The notes below the pieces were generated by a model. It saw only the letters and a program-made list of their open reading frames with translations, did no database searches and was not told where the DNA came from. Positions 22,681 to 33,185 of a DNA stretch of 64,000 nt are shown in pieces. The DNA lies in assembly GCA_002205965.3 (NCBI GenBank), contig NADL03000660.1, positions 1 to 64,000 of the forward strand, given 5' to 3'. Each line of letters starts with the position of its first letter. Position 1 is the stretch's first letter. The position numbers were made by a program, and so were the translations under genes. Source of the DNA: Kappaphycus alvarezii (taxonomy: Eukaryota > Rhodophyta > Florideophyceae > Gigartinales > Solieriaceae).

Positions 22681-23170
22681 AAATGCTCATATGCAACGTG
22701 GTGCGTACAAGTGTTGTGGCTCTAGTGGGTTGTTCTGGCGTACACGTGTGTAGTTAGTACATATGGCTATGCTGTACAGTACGGCTGTGCAGTACAGAGT
22801 GGACAGGTATGTACGTGGACATACAGTACAGGTTGATGGGTGTTGATGCACTATGGTGATGAGTCAAGTACAGTGGTGGCGGTTACAGTAGTTGCGTGTA
22901 TACATGTCGTGGCATGTGTAAGAGTTGTGTTGTGAATTTGGGGACGTGTAGTGATAGTGTGGTTACGTGCAGTTGGTGAGTTAGTTCATACACATGATGA
23001 CGTGATGTAGTGTTGTGCACCGTTGTGCACTGTTAGTTGTAAGCTGGCATGAATTTGTGCCAGTGTTACTATGTCATGTCTTGTGATGATTGGTAGTATT
23101 GAGTGTCCCGCTTAGATGGCTAGGGTTTAGTTAGAGTAAGAGTTGAATGCGAGTGTGGCGAAATAGTTCT
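22681..23170. other. GT-rich insertion inside LINE-B1
   Basis: LINE-B homology stops near 22690 and resumes near 23200. The intervening 500 bp has strong G/T bias, repeated tacagtac and gtgtg motifs, no ORF, and ends in a TATA-like ctatataag at 23169. It could be a solo LTR of a family not otherwise seen here. I could not find clear TG/CA ends or a target duplication (cAAG-type 4-mers flank it). Confidence 0.4.
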
Positions 23171-23177
23171 ATATAAG

Positions 23178-24004
23178 TTGCGACTTGAGCACCTCCAAGT
23201 AAAATCTGGCCAAAGCTGGCGAACTTCCTTTTATTCCCCTCACCTTCCTTATCCAACCTTCCCTTTCAGCTTCAACCTCTATTACAGCGAACTGCCCGAC
23301 TCCAGATCCTGCACCACGGTGGAACCTGAAGTGTGGAACATGATAATTCATCTTCGCCTTGGGAACCCTGTATTCGCTGGTACCGAGCCCTGCCCCAGAT
23401 GCGTTCACTCTAGATCCGACCCCCCGCCCCTCCTCGACCCTCTCGGTGTCCATGCTACCATTTGCCGCTCGCTCGAAGAGTATGTTCGCCGACACAACCA
23501 CATCCGTGACAAACTTATTTCTATCCTCCGTTACCCCACCACCGGCCTTCGTCCTAAGAAGCAATATACATTCCCCTGCCAAGACTATCTCCCTGCCAAC
23601 GTGAGACTCCGCATGGACATCCTCATAGATGACCTCGCCCTCTCTCCGTGGCCGCAGGCAATTGAAATCTTTATTGTAAGCCCATATACATACCGCGCTC
23701 TCCCCGCCTCCACCAAGCATCCGGGAGGGCCACCACTGGTATCGAGGCTGTCAAGATCCGTCAATATGCCGGCCTGTGTAATACTATACAAGTGAAATTA
23801 CACCCCCTGGGTCTCGATACTCATGGTGGTCTCGGAAAGCCCGCCCAAGCCTTCCTGGCCTTCCTTGCACCACACTTCGCCCGCCGCCGAGGTACCAATT
23901 CCTCTTCCGAATACCTCCGACTCCTGACAACGATCTCTTCCCTCACTCTGCAACTCACGGCTCACTCCGTTTGTCGCAGCTCTCTAGAACTGACCAATGC
24001 CTAA
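23178..24004 (+). pseudogene. LINE-B1 ORF2: C-terminal Cys/His and endonuclease region
   Basis: LRLGNPVFAGTEPCPRC (first Cys pair), GVHATICRSLEEYVRRHN (H-x3-C and His), then RLRMDILIDDLALSPWPQAI (R-x-D of the restriction-like endonuclease region), VKLHPLGLDTHGGLG and LAPHFARRRGTNSSSEYLRL. Same order as LINE-B4 residues 570-770. One frameshift at about 23790. Confidence 0.78.
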
Positions 24005-24024
24005 CAGTGGTCCCTGGTTTACCC

Positions 24025-24030
24025 AATAAA
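24025..24030 (+). terminator. polyadenylation signal of LINE-B1
   Basis: AATAAA 21 bp after the stop, in the context ccc-AATAAAG; LINE-B4 has acc-AATAAAG at the same place (52126). Shared context supports this as the native 3' end signal of LINE-B. Confidence 0.5.
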
Positions 24031-24089
24031 GTGTGTGTTATCTCTAAGCTTTTGGCCAAAGTCAGCCTTGTTTCGCCGCTGAGACTCAG

Positions 24090-24545
24090 TCATGGTGCTT
24101 TCCGTTTTCTGGAGTTACTGTGCCAGCTCCCGCAGGGCGTAGCGTTTGAACTCCGCAGGGGAAAACTCCGCATTCGCCAATCTCGCAACGCTCGCCGATG
24201 AGATGGTGGAAATATGTACCGTCGGGGGTGCCACGTCAACACTAAATCGAGCGTCTTCGTCCCGGTGGTTCGGAGCACATGACTAGTATAGGGGTAGATC
24301 AGCGATTCCCGTTGGTAATCAGCGACGTATTGATGCGAGCGCTGGACCAACGTCTTGTTGAACCTTTCCACTTTCCCGTTCGGTTGTGGTTGATACGCCG
24401 TCGTAAAGCCGAGCTTAGACCCAAGGGTTGGCACAGCGCAGAGAAGAATTTCAACGCGAACTATTTCAACTCAAACTCGGGCCATTATCCGTCAACACAT
24501 GGCACGGAACTCCATAACGCGGAACTCCATAGGAGTTGAGCCAAT
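24090..24545 (-). pseudogene. pol: integrase fragment of another gypsy type (Gyp4)
   Basis: Minus frame: FTTAYQPQPNGKVERFNKTL (integrase core with the catalytic Glu) preceded upstream by a DNGPEF relic near 24490 (second catalytic Asp). This is the chromovirus-like consensus and differs from the Gyp1/Gyp2 wording (AYAPMSNGKAERM). The rest of the element is not visible; it abuts the LINE-B1 3' end on one side and Gyp2-c on the other. Confidence 0.75.
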
Positions 24546-25330
24546 TCTCATTGGCTGTCCATTTTAAGTCGCAACTAAGGAAAATACTGAAGATATGGTC
24601 TTTAACTTCGTGCAAAAAGAAATGATGGATGCATCTGGTCTCCTTAGAATGATCATCTCGAATAACGATCTTTCATTTTTTGCGACGAACTTCTGCACGT
24701 TTGAGAGAGGTATTCAAATGATAAATTTATCATCTACGCTCCTATTTCAAACGGGGAGAGGAAAGAATGTTAGTTAAAATCAAGGGTACGGTAGCAAAAA
24801 AATATGTCAGGCAAAGATATTGAATAGAGAAATGCTCTACCAAAGGTATTATATGGGTATTGCCGAAGAAAGGGTTTAAATAGTCGCTCATCACTCTAGC
24901 TCATGTACAAAAATGCTTCAAGAATTTTATATAGAGATGTGAAGGAAATAAATTTGATGAAGAAAGTAGGGAGGTAAAGTTATGGGCCAAATAAAATTGG
25001 AAATTACACCAAGTGGTGTCGGAGAAAAGAAAGAAAAGTGCGATCTATCAATTTCGAACATGTAAAGTCGGCTCCAAAGCCCTTGTAGTCCATATAAAAG
25101 CCATTTAAGAGGCTAGGAAGTGACCAGCATTCCAACCAAAGTACTCCAACACTTGCACCATTACGGAGGAAAGCCACATGAATTACCGGCTCTTCAAGCT
25201 CAGGAAAGAGACTGAGAAGGGGCATCAACGCACACAGTCCCGTCCCTTACTATCAAAGACCTGAGTAATTTCTTGTAACACATGACTATGTACCATCACT
25301 GAATATACTCTTCTGTAACTCCAGAAAGAT
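24541..25330 (+). pseudogene. pol: Gyp2-c: integrase remnant
   Basis: Decayed Gyp2 integrase: NTEDMVFNFVQKEMMDASGL, RMIISNNDLSFFATNFCTF (second catalytic Asp region, DN to NN), then APLRRKATRITGSSSSGKRL and PVPYYQRPE of the C-terminus. Stops throughout. Element 5' part lost. Confidence 0.72.
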
Positions 25331-26341
25331 TCCTATGGGAGGAAAAGGAGCTTCGGGACGGATTGGCTCGTTTGCGCGGGATTAATACGACTTCCATGCC
25401 ATAATCGTTCTATACTAACATCTTTCTATGTTTTCGGACGTTTAAATGCCAAATAACTCGCGAAGGAGATTAAGAATTATTACTAAGCGTACTGTTCTCG
25501 TTCCAAAAAGGACCCTTTATGGAATCAGGTTCGAATTTAAAAAGTAGTAATTCAACAATATTCTGTCATGAGATAGGGTAAAAGTAGTGACAAGGGGCAA
25601 TTTACAGAATTTTCTAAATGTTGAAGGTGCCGTTTTTAATTTCTCGAGAACCACCTTCACTCGTACACTAGAACTGACACCTTACCAGCGGATATGGAAT
25701 CTCGATTAGTGCCGTACTCGCCATGGAAACTTGTTCCTATATTCCACCACGATGAAAATTCAAGTTTGGAAGATTGGTCTCCCGACGCAATGATGATGAC
25801 CCAAAAAGCACCTTCTGAGGGCCATTACACTCCAAAAGGGGGTTCTGAACGTCCCCAGAGACAAAATTTTGCGAACACCACTACACCAGGAACGGGTCTT
25901 GAACGTCTATCGAGAGCAGCTACAGCAATTTTATCTATAAATTTCCTTCATGGTCACGCATAGCATAAGGTCAGCGCAAGGAGAATAAATTTTGGCTGCG
26001 CAGTATCTCTGAGTACAGGGTCGATGGATATTCATTTACTATTTCATGGTAAGCATGTTTTCATGTTTTCGGGAGCTACACGGACAGCTCATATCATACG
26101 ACGATTCAATCTTGTTTATATGTATCCTTTTTCTTATGGAGATCCATTTCTATGGCATTTTCTGGATGAGTTTGCAAATCGCATATATTATTTCACTCTT
26201 GGTAGACTCCAAAATATCCCGAAAGAGGAATTAATTGGACCCCATGTTGATGTTATCAGACATAGATATGAAGCTATAGTACTAAGTAAAGTACCAGTGA
26301 GACATACTTCTTTTTGGAACAACACATTGGTAATCAGTTGA
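25331..26341 (+). pseudogene. Gyp2-c: third ORF, both domains
   Basis: IPMGGKGASGRIG and a decayed domain 1 (to ESRLVPYSPWKLVP, 25694), then domain 2 at 26024-26341: MYPFSYGDPFLWHFLDEFAN, IYYFTLGRLQNIPKEELIGP and VIRHRYEAI. Same order as in Gyp2-a (YYLTFGRFGEVKREELIREH). Third independent copy retaining this post-integrase region. Confidence 0.65.
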
Positions 26342-26507
26342 ATATTTATCCGTTTGAAAGATCATATTGTTTAGAAAATAGGTAAAATGGAAGCTAGCTG
26401 ACACTGGGGAAGAACAATGACAAGAAATTACACATCCACCATTCAAACAATTAGATACGGGATTCCAGGAGTTATTGCAGACCCGGACGTTGGCCGTAAG
26501 CAAGGGG

Positions 26508-27150
26508 TGAGATGCACACATAATATGCATACGCAGGAGAAAATATTAGCACAGAGCAAAATATTGAGTAAAACATATGATTTTGCAATATTTTTAATTT
26601 GGTCGTGTGTGAAAAATCAATGGTTTTTAGTATATGAGACGCTGGCAGTAATTGATATCAGTAAACGCCAAGGTTCTGGGAGATAACAAGCATGAAAACT
26701 CTATTTATTGGCCTTGGAGAGATGTGAATGGCACCATGATATTTACCCTGAAGAAGTATATTCCTTTTAGTCATTCTAGTCCATTTGTTTCCCCGGTATG
26801 CATGTCATGATATAAAGTTTGGTTGCTTGAGACTTAAGGTACGAAAAGTATGTGTAAGCTGATTAGTTCGCTTCATCTACTATAGAGAAAGCAAGCTAAG
26901 AAAATTCGAGTATAGACCCAAATAGTTGAGAAGTTGAAAGTCGATTTCTGACATAAGAAGCAGTTCTTTGAAGATATTCACTGAGCATAATTAATAGATA
27001 CTGCGCCTTCTATACTCATTCATAGATCCCTGACCATTCGTTCTTACTCCACTCTTCCCTTTTCCATACCTATACTTTGGTAGAATTTTTTCCCTTACAA
27101 CACCCCTGTTCTATGATAATTGATTCTCAATGTATCATCCTTGCCAGTAT
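26508..27150 (+). repeat. 3' LTR of Gyp2-c
   Basis: Begins tgagatgcacacataatatg (Gyp2-a: tgatgtgcgcaaattcgcac) and continues collinear with the Gyp2-a LTR: gcaatatttttaatttgg, atgatatttaccctgaag, a TATA-region relic and gagaagttgaaagtcgattt. Strongly diverged; the right end is approximate. Confidence 0.7.
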
Positions 27151-27184
27151 ATTATCGTAAGACATCATGGTTGTGATCGCCTCC

Positions 27185-27565
27185 AGTTAGAGTTCGAATG
27201 CACTTTCCAATCATCTCTTCGAAGCGCTTGACGCCCTCCATGGTGTTTGTTGGGGGAACGACACGTATCAAGTAGCCGATCTTGCAGACGCTGAGCAATT
27301 TCGGATGAGTCGGAGCGCCACTCAACTATCGCTCAGGTCTACTATTTTTTCCAGTAAAGTCTTAAACGACTCAACGTGCTCGCAGAATTCCTGTTTCATA
27401 AATTATTTCGATGCTATCGGGAAATTGAGGCAATGTGTGCATTCGCTGTATTCTTTCTTCAATCCGGCCGGGTGTGGCTCTTGAACGAACAGTGGCGGTG
27501 CAATGGGCCGCTAAACCGGGCAGTTCATCAAGGATATATGAAGGACATGGTCTGTTGCATACCAA
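27185..27565 (-). pseudogene. LINE-A middle region fragment
   Basis: The minus frame contains VCKIGYLIRVVPPTNTMEGV and FEEMIGKCIRTLTGGD, collinear with the plus-strand fragment at 53449-53570 (MMERCVRTKDGSVLHPDV). This is the segment between RT motifs and the endonuclease region. Broken at both ends. Confidence 0.6.
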
Positions 27566-27861
27566 GTGGAAAGAACTTAAACGGCTTTCAGCAGGTGCTT
27601 ATTGGTTTCGATAATTTATCTATCTTCATTGTAACATATTTGCAGTAGAGACTCATCGAAATCTTCGTTTCAAGAAAGACATACTACAGCACCAGATCGA
27701 AGAAAAGCACTTCCAAATTGTCAACCTGTTGGGTCCCAACGACGCTCCCTATTATCCTGGAGCTTACCCATAGGTATTTCGGCTCTTTGGCATAGCAATA
27801 GCCTATCCATGAAAGGATTTCTGGAAAATTTCTTTCGTAGATGAAAAGTATAAAGTGAGAG

Positions 27862-28195
27862 CAATTTATCGGCAGAGAAGGGGTTCCCGGAGCCAAATAT
27901 CCCTGAAATGAGGTGTTACTGGAGAGAAAAGTGTTACCGAAGCATATTTGTGGGAACAAGAATACATGAATGAGGACTGCGTTCAACGGGCTGCAAAGTA
28001 GTATAGAGTGGGTATAATCTGTCGTCAATTTTACAGTGACTAGCGTAAAAAAACGATTCTTTAGTCAGAAATTGACTTTCAACGTCTCAACTACTTGGAT
28101 CTGCAGCAGTCTTTTTCTGCCAATTTGCTTGCCCTTTTCTGGAGGAACATATTTACGCAGCTTATATGGACTCGTTGGCCATCCCTAAAGTCTCC
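27862..28195 (-). repeat. Gyp2-type LTR fragment next to acidic family copy D
   Basis: Complement of the Gyp2 LTR U5-R region (ctgaaatgaggtgttactgg, gaaattgactttcaacg, ccaatttgcttgccc, gcagcttatatggact). Homology ends at about 28195, exactly where acidic family copy D ends. Compare the identical arrangement at 45230-45584 and at 49062-49514. Confidence 0.65.
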
Positions 28196-28545
28196 TTCTT
28201 CAGATCCTAAGCCTCCGCTACATCTCCCACAGAGGAGTCCGAGATTACGATCAAACTATCACTATCCTTTCTATCCTTCAAATCAACTTACCTACGATTG
28301 TACAATATCGATTCTGATGGGTCCACCCAGTCTTCGACTCCTTCGTATCCATTCACCTCCACCTGTGCCACCTGTGCCTCCTCAACAAATTGACGATGAA
28401 CTCACTCCATATAGTCTTCCCGTTGTATCCTTCTGATATATTCCTTTTAGTCAGCTGGCCCATTGTCTATAAAAGCCTGACCTTTGATGGTAAGGCTAGC
28501 TCCGGTTGATTTTGAGTTGGTGAGGGACGGGCGGAGGTCGGTCAT
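28190..28545 (-). pseudogene. acidic family copy D
   Basis: Unknown protein family; four copies in this window. ATG at 28545: MTDLRPSLTNSKSTGASLT..., ending DNGPAD and TAA at 28447. Past the stop the same frame continues KEYIRRIQREDY, then EGVEDWVDPSESILYN and DSDSLIVISDSSVGD. The block WVD.(W/S)E..(L/I)(V/L)YN and the LIVISDSS motif match copy A (VIVISDSSDEDEE). The hydrophobic tetrad followed by Ser/Asp resembles a SUMO-interacting motif. Broken by two stops. Confidence 0.5.
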
Positions 28546-28930
28546 GATGAAGAAAAATTAAAGTTTTTGCACATCGGTAATTTTCACGATCTCGTTCAAA
28601 TTAGAAACGCGAGGCGATGCTGTGGCTTTGAATTTTTACATGAATTCGGGGCAAAATAGAAAACTTCCTTGATAAATTATCGGAACTGATTTTGGAGAAC
28701 GAAGCGGATCCCGAGTCGAAAATTTTTTTTTAAGAAAGGAGGACCTAATCTTCAAACGTAAAACAGCAACTGGGGCCGTACGGCAAATTTGGATCCATAA
28801 AGGAAAAGGACTCTCACTATTTCTTTTTTTTGAAAAAAGGTAAAAAGATTGGTTTAAAGGAGACGAGGTCAGAGGATGGATCATGGCATGAAGGAAACAG
28901 GAATTTGAAGAGATCAAAAGTTTCTTTTTA
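28546..28930 (-). repeat. 5' region of acidic family copy D
   Basis: On the minus strand, ACTCGGGATCCGCTTCGTTC, CAGTTCCGATAATTTATCAA and AAAATTCAAAGCCACAGCAT match the region upstream of copy A (43080-43190: actcgtgatccgcttcgccc, cagttccgatattttttg). The conserved upstream DNA shows that the family's repeat unit extends well beyond the ORF. Confidence 0.55.
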
Positions 28931-28959
28931 ACCTTGTGCAACTTGGGCACTGGGAGTGT

Positions 28960-29740
28960 GCAATCTGGAACAGTCCATTGAGCAATGGCCTGGAAACCTT
29001 AGAGCGGACGTATTGGTCATGACAGCCACCGAGTGTCTGAAACAATCCAATACCGACAGGACGAGGTGCAGAATAGAATTGAGAAATGCAGGACAGTATG
29101 GAACGCTGTGCAAAGATGCAGGCCACTAGCCTGGAGGATCAACAGGCCACGTCCGCCGAACGAAACGAAACCAATCGGCAGAGGGCAGCTAAGCGCGCTA
29201 AAAAGGTACACAGGTTAAAGAATCTCAGGCTTTGATTTCTCCAGGAATCCTCCCTGCCACGGCAAGCGTGACACAAGCCCTAGTAGACAAAACAAACCCA
29301 ACACGAGCTGGAACATTTCTATACAGAGGTGAAGAGGAACATTGTTCTGGCTTTCGAGGCTTCACAGAAGAAGACGTCCTTCGAGCTATTCAAGACTTGA
29401 AGCCAGGATCTGCTGCAGGGTGCTAATGAGTTAATCTATGTTACCTTCTGCAGATTTTTTGAAGGTCCTCTTCCTCGAAAACGTCGTGATTTCTACAGGC
29501 TAATGCAAAATAGATCAATGTGATGGCCTCCGGAAAAGCGGTCTCTGTATTTGCTCCGTAGATCACCGGTACCCCCTCATGTCACTACCAAAAAGGTCCG
29601 GCTATCCAGTCCCATTGAGGCTGGAAGGCCCCTACCTACGCTGTTCGGAAGCTGTTTGCAGCGAAAAGTGTCCAAGAAAGCAAGCATATACTTCCAGCTG
29701 GTGCAAGTGATTTTAGCGTCAAGGGCCAGGACCGACACAG
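28960..29740 (+). pseudogene. reverse transcriptase-like remnant of a further LINE
   Basis: GFRGFTEEDVLRAIQDLKPG (29357-29416) is the conserved start of a LINE RT domain, preceded by LVDKTNPTRAG; later KKVRLSSPIEAGRPLPTLFG (29593-29652) resembles the RPI block. Stops separate the pieces. The wording differs from LINE-B (VRRAIHGLDPSTAPGADG), so it is either LINE-A or a third family. Confidence 0.5.
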
Positions 29741-30191
29741 TTTCGCATAGCAACCAAACCCAGACGGCTGGACGGAATTAATTTATCATGGTAACGTTAT
29801 GCCTTGTACGTCCCCTGCTGTTGCCTCCTCTCCCTCCATACCCATTCCTTCTCATCCTTCCGCATCCAAACAGTACGGCGTTCTCGAACACATTCCCGTT
29901 CCAGATTATGGCATCTCTAATACGTCATGAGTTCGGAACATACCCCTCCTCGTCTTTCTGTTCCAGATCCTCTTTCAATATCCCGCCTACCCGTGCCTCC
30001 AATGCCGTATCTCCCGAATTCTCTTCGACCTGACCATCATGGCCTCTATTTTAATCTCTTTCGCAGCTTTAGTATCGCTTTTCCTGGACCGAGACAACAT
30101 GAATGCCTCTCTCGCGTATTCGCTGTTGCAAAACTTGTGCTTCGTCACCGCGGCCGTCACGAGCCCAGAAATTGAAACCGCTCGTCGCCCC
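29741..30191 (+). pseudogene. LINE-B2 segment 1 (end of ORF1, start of ORF2)
   Basis: A PDGW relic near 29760 and VLEHIPVPDYGISN match the LINE-B1 ORF1 end (VLEQIPCSDSEM); 29990-30175 reads PYLPNSLRPDHHGLYFNLFR and VFAVAKLVLRHRGRHE, matching LINE-B1 translated near 20480-20640. Interrupted at 30191 by Gyp2-a, with a GCCCC target duplication. Confidence 0.7.
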
Positions 30192-30914
30192 TGATGTGCG
30201 CAAATTCGCACATCACGAAAAAATTTAGATGAGGACCATAATTGTATACAGTATTGGAACTGGGAAGATATTTTTACAGTTTTTGAATTTGCAAGATATT
30301 TTTAATTTGGATGAGTGTGGCAAATTCATCGGTTGATTTTTTATTTTAGGACACGCTGTCATAGTGGATGTCAGTACAGTTCTAGGTTGTGGGTGATACT
30401 ACGAGTGACTCTGAAAGGTCTATATAATGGCCACATCAATTCCCACCCCTGGCCGATGGGTGGCTGGCATGGGTATGGCACCTAGATATTTACCTTGAGG
30501 AAATATCTTCTAATGGTCTCTCTGGTTCACACGATTCCCGTGAATGCGTTTTATGGTATTTAGTATGTTTGATTGAGACTTTAGGATTAGCCGAAAAGTC
30601 TATATAAGCTGAGTAAAGTGCTTCCTCCTTGAGAGGTCAAGCAAGTTGGCAGACAACTTCAGGTCAAGCTCCGAGTAGTAGGAAGTTGAGAGTCAACTTC
30701 AGACCCTAGAAAACTTTTTCCTAAGCTGGTCGCAGAGCATCAGTGGTAGACCCTGCCCCTTTTATACTTGCTTGTAGCCCTCTCAACTCTCTCCCATATA
30801 CACTCCTTTTTATTTGTTCAACTATACCACGGTAGCACTTTTGTCGCTCGCAACACCTCCGTCTTGGGGTAGTTGGTTCTAAGTATCTCTTCTCCCGACG
30901 ATTTACCCCTATCA
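30192..30914 (+). repeat. 5' LTR of Gyp2-a
   Basis: TG...CA ends. It starts with a perfect 9-bp inverted repeat (TGATGTGCG, 6-nt spacer, CGCACATCA). TATA boxes: tctatataatgg near 30418 and tctatataagctg near 30599. No ORF. Relative to the 3' LTR: 3 extra bases within the palindrome's right arm, ttggatgag for ttgggtgag, and one extra base in a CT run near 30782. Confidence 0.95.
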
Positions 30915-30916
30915 TT

Positions 30917-30934
30917 TGGTACTCTTGTGGAGGG
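30917..30934 (+). promoter_or_regulatory. primer-binding site of Gyp2-a
   Basis: TGGTACTCTTGTGGAGGG starts 2 nt after the LTR, as expected for minus-strand primer tRNA annealing, and resembles the Gyp1 site. The complementary tRNA would end in AAGAGTACCA; I do not know which isoacceptor that is. Confidence 0.8.
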
Positions 30935-31003
30935 GGTTGCACCCGAGGTATTCGAGTTGAGCAGTCTTAGGGAACCATTCGAGGGGATCTCTTTTCTGTA
31001 ATC

Positions 31004-32014
31004 ATGGATCTCAACGCTGCTCGTATAACGTTCACAGGGGGCAAGAATGAAGACGTTGAGGAGTTTCTCTATACATATGTCAACGTTGTGATGCGTGAGA
31101 AGAGCGATGAAGAGAAGGCCGAAAGTATCTTCGCCTATCTTCATGGTGACGCAAAGCACAAATATAAGGCCAAGTTTATCAACGGGTGGTCTCTTAACGG
31201 GAATGGGCGTAACTTCGATGAGGTATGTGAGTGGCTTGTGAAAGAATATGCTAAGCAGGTAGAACCAGATGAGATGATTCGTACCGCCATAGAGGCCCGG
31301 CTCAACTTCGACGATTTGTTAAGCTCATTGGTATACTTGTGTGATCTCTATGAAAAGGCTGGGTTCAACGCCCAAGCCAAGTACGGAATGCTGCGTAAGG
31401 CGGCGATGGGGGATAAGCGGCTCTCCGATTTCCTCCTCATCAAGGGCCCTCACACTTTTAATGAACTGAAGGGTACCATAGTAGAATTTGTCAAAAATTC
31501 GGAGACGTTTCAGTCACTGAGTGAGGTACCGAGGGAAACCCGCACATCGGTGTCTATCGTACATCCTGAAAAGAATTATCAAAGGCCAGCGACTAGCGCA
31601 GCAGCATTGGAATCAGTCAGGAGCGATGTCAAAAACTTGGAAGAAAGGTTGGAAACCCGATTCGATAATCGACTTGACATGATAACCTCGCAGTTGGAAA
31701 GCCTTACTCTTACCATTAAGAAGAACCAGTCTGGGGCCCCCAAGGCCGCAGAAGTCTGTTCCTACTGTCACAAGCCTGGACACTTTGCAAATAGGTGTCC
31801 TGATAATCCACATAGAAACACTCGTTGTGGAAAGTGCGGTCGTTACGGGCATCATGAAAGTAACTGCTGGTCTAAAGACAACAGAAGAGCAAATTTATCG
31901 GACGCGAGGAGTGAGTCAGGACCAGAGATGAAAATCTTACAAAACAGAAGGATCAAAGGTTGGCGGATGCCGGTAATGTATCCATCGCTGAAGAAATCAG
32001 TCAAGTTAATGTGA
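31004..32014 (+). CDS. gag: gag of Gyp2-a
   Basis: 336 codons, the longest intact gag here. A helical capsid region occupies residues 1-185, a coiled-coil-like stretch (LESVRSDVKNLEERLETRFD) about 203-222, then two complete CCHC zinc knuckles, CSYCHKPGHFANRC (31757-31798) and CGKCGRYGHHESNC (31826-31867), which in this family bind the element RNA. The frame ends soon after; the homologous sequence continues in frame +1 (NVSIAEEISQVNVTKRDGEG, 31975) and then in the protease frame, so gag-protease are linked by frame changes that may be programmed or mutational. Confidence 0.85.
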   Translation: MDLNAARITFTGGKNEDVEEFLYTYVNVVMREKSDEEKAESIFAYLHGDAKHKYKAKFINGWSLNGNGRNFDEVCEWLVKEYAKQVEPDEMIRTAIEARLNFDDLLSSLVYLCDLYEKAGFNAQAKYGMLRKAAMGDKRLSDFLLIKGPHTFNELKGTIVEFVKNSETFQSLSEVPRETRTSVSIVHPEKNYQRPATSAAALESVRSDVKNLEERLETRFDNRLDMITSQLESLTLTIKKNQSGAPKAAEVCSYCHKPGHFANRCPDNPHRNTRCGKCGRYGHHESNCWSKDNRRANLSDARSESGPEMKILQNRRIKGWRMPVMYPSLKKSVKLM

Positions 32015-32135
32015 CAAAAAGGGATGGGGAAGGGAACGTTTTGTCGAAAAAACCTAGGCTAGATTATGGAATGCTGGAGCATATCCCAGCACCTGTACCT
32101 CCTCGAACCAAGAGGCTTGATCAAGTTGTTCCAGG

Positions 32136-33185
32136 GTGGGAAACACTTCGGCCAAGAAGACGAGAAAGAGTAAGAAATTTAAGAGTATCCCGAAGGACGT
32201 ACTAGAATATGTGAAGAAGTACAATTTGGTGGCTGAGCTTGCATCAGCCCCAACTGGGATAACGTTTGGTCAACTTTTGAGGGGCGACGCAGAGGACGCG
32301 AGGAAAGAACTCAAAAAAATTATCAGGTCTAATAAGTCCGCTAAGGGTAAGAAACTGTTTCTTCAATCGGCCTCGACAGCACCAAGACGTCTTAAACTAG
32401 TACCAGTCAAAGTATTGGGAATGCAAACCCAAGCTCTTTTCGATTCGGGCGCTGTTCCAAACCTTATTTCAGAAACTTTGGTGACAGATCTAGGTCTTGA
32501 AATTATTCCAACTACTCGAAGAATAACTGTGGCGGATGGAACCGTATCAAAATGCATGGGCACTGTTGACAAGGTTTCCGTGTTCTTTGGGGACTCTAAA
32601 GTTGATTTAGACTTTCTTGTCATGCCTGATCTCCCTTTCGATGCAATCATTGGCTGCCCTACCATGGAAAGACTAGGGACCTGCATTGACTTGGGCAACC
32701 AAATCGTTTCAGTTAATGTTGACGGCAGAACCGTGAAGATGCCCCTGGATTTCGACAAAAGCACACATCCGGTAGATTTGAAAGAAACGGACAGTGAAGA
32801 TTTCACTTCTAGCTATGACAGCGAAGATTCCGAACCAACTAACACTTTCGGAAGTGGAGAAGGGTACGCTCGGGGGATACTGAACATGGCATGGGATGAT
32901 TATGATTCTGGGTTTGAAACAGATGAAGACTGGAATTCTAGGGTAGGTGTGACACCTGAATGTGTTTCTTTTTGCGATAATATCGAATCAAAGGACGGAA
33001 TTCGGAGCATGAAAGAAGATTACAATTGCAAGGAAAACAGGAATATATCGGATTCCATATCTGAAGATGTGAGCACGCCGGAAAAGGTCCTTCAAAATAT
33101 TGAGGTTGAGATCAAGAAGAAAAAGGGCGCCAAATGGCAGAAATCCAAGGAAAAGTGCAGCACCTTCCCGCCGCCGCCTCACTGA
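32136..33185 (+). CDS. protease ORF of Gyp2-a
   Basis: 349 codons open. N-terminal Lys-rich linker, VKVLGMQTQALFDSGAVPNL with the catalytic D-S-G near residue 102, then DFLVMPDLPFDAIIGCPTME, the beta-strand ending in the I-I-G that closes the retropepsin fold. The C-terminal 140 residues are acidic and unstructured-looking. It overlaps the RT frame by about 50 bp; no stop intervenes in the RT frame upstream of ATG 33134. First in-frame ATG chosen; it is probably expressed as part of gag-pol. Confidence 0.8.
   Translation: MGNTSAKKTRKSKKFKSIPKDVLEYVKKYNLVAELASAPTGITFGQLLRGDAEDARKELKKIIRSNKSAKGKKLFLQSASTAPRRLKLVPVKVLGMQTQALFDSGAVPNLISETLVTDLGLEIIPTTRRITVADGTVSKCMGTVDKVSVFFGDSKVDLDFLVMPDLPFDAIIGCPTMERLGTCIDLGNQIVSVNVDGRTVKMPLDFDKSTHPVDLKETDSEDFTSSYDSEDSEPTNTFGSGEGYARGILNMAWDDYDSGFETDEDWNSRVGVTPECVSFCDNIESKDGIRSMKEDYNCKENRNISDSISEDVSTPEKVLQNIEVEIKKKKGAKWQKSKEKCSTFPPPPH

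Noticed and set aside
23169..23720. 183-codon minus-strand frame.
   Set aside because: Antisense to the LINE-B1 Cys/His and endonuclease region, which has conserved motifs on the plus strand.
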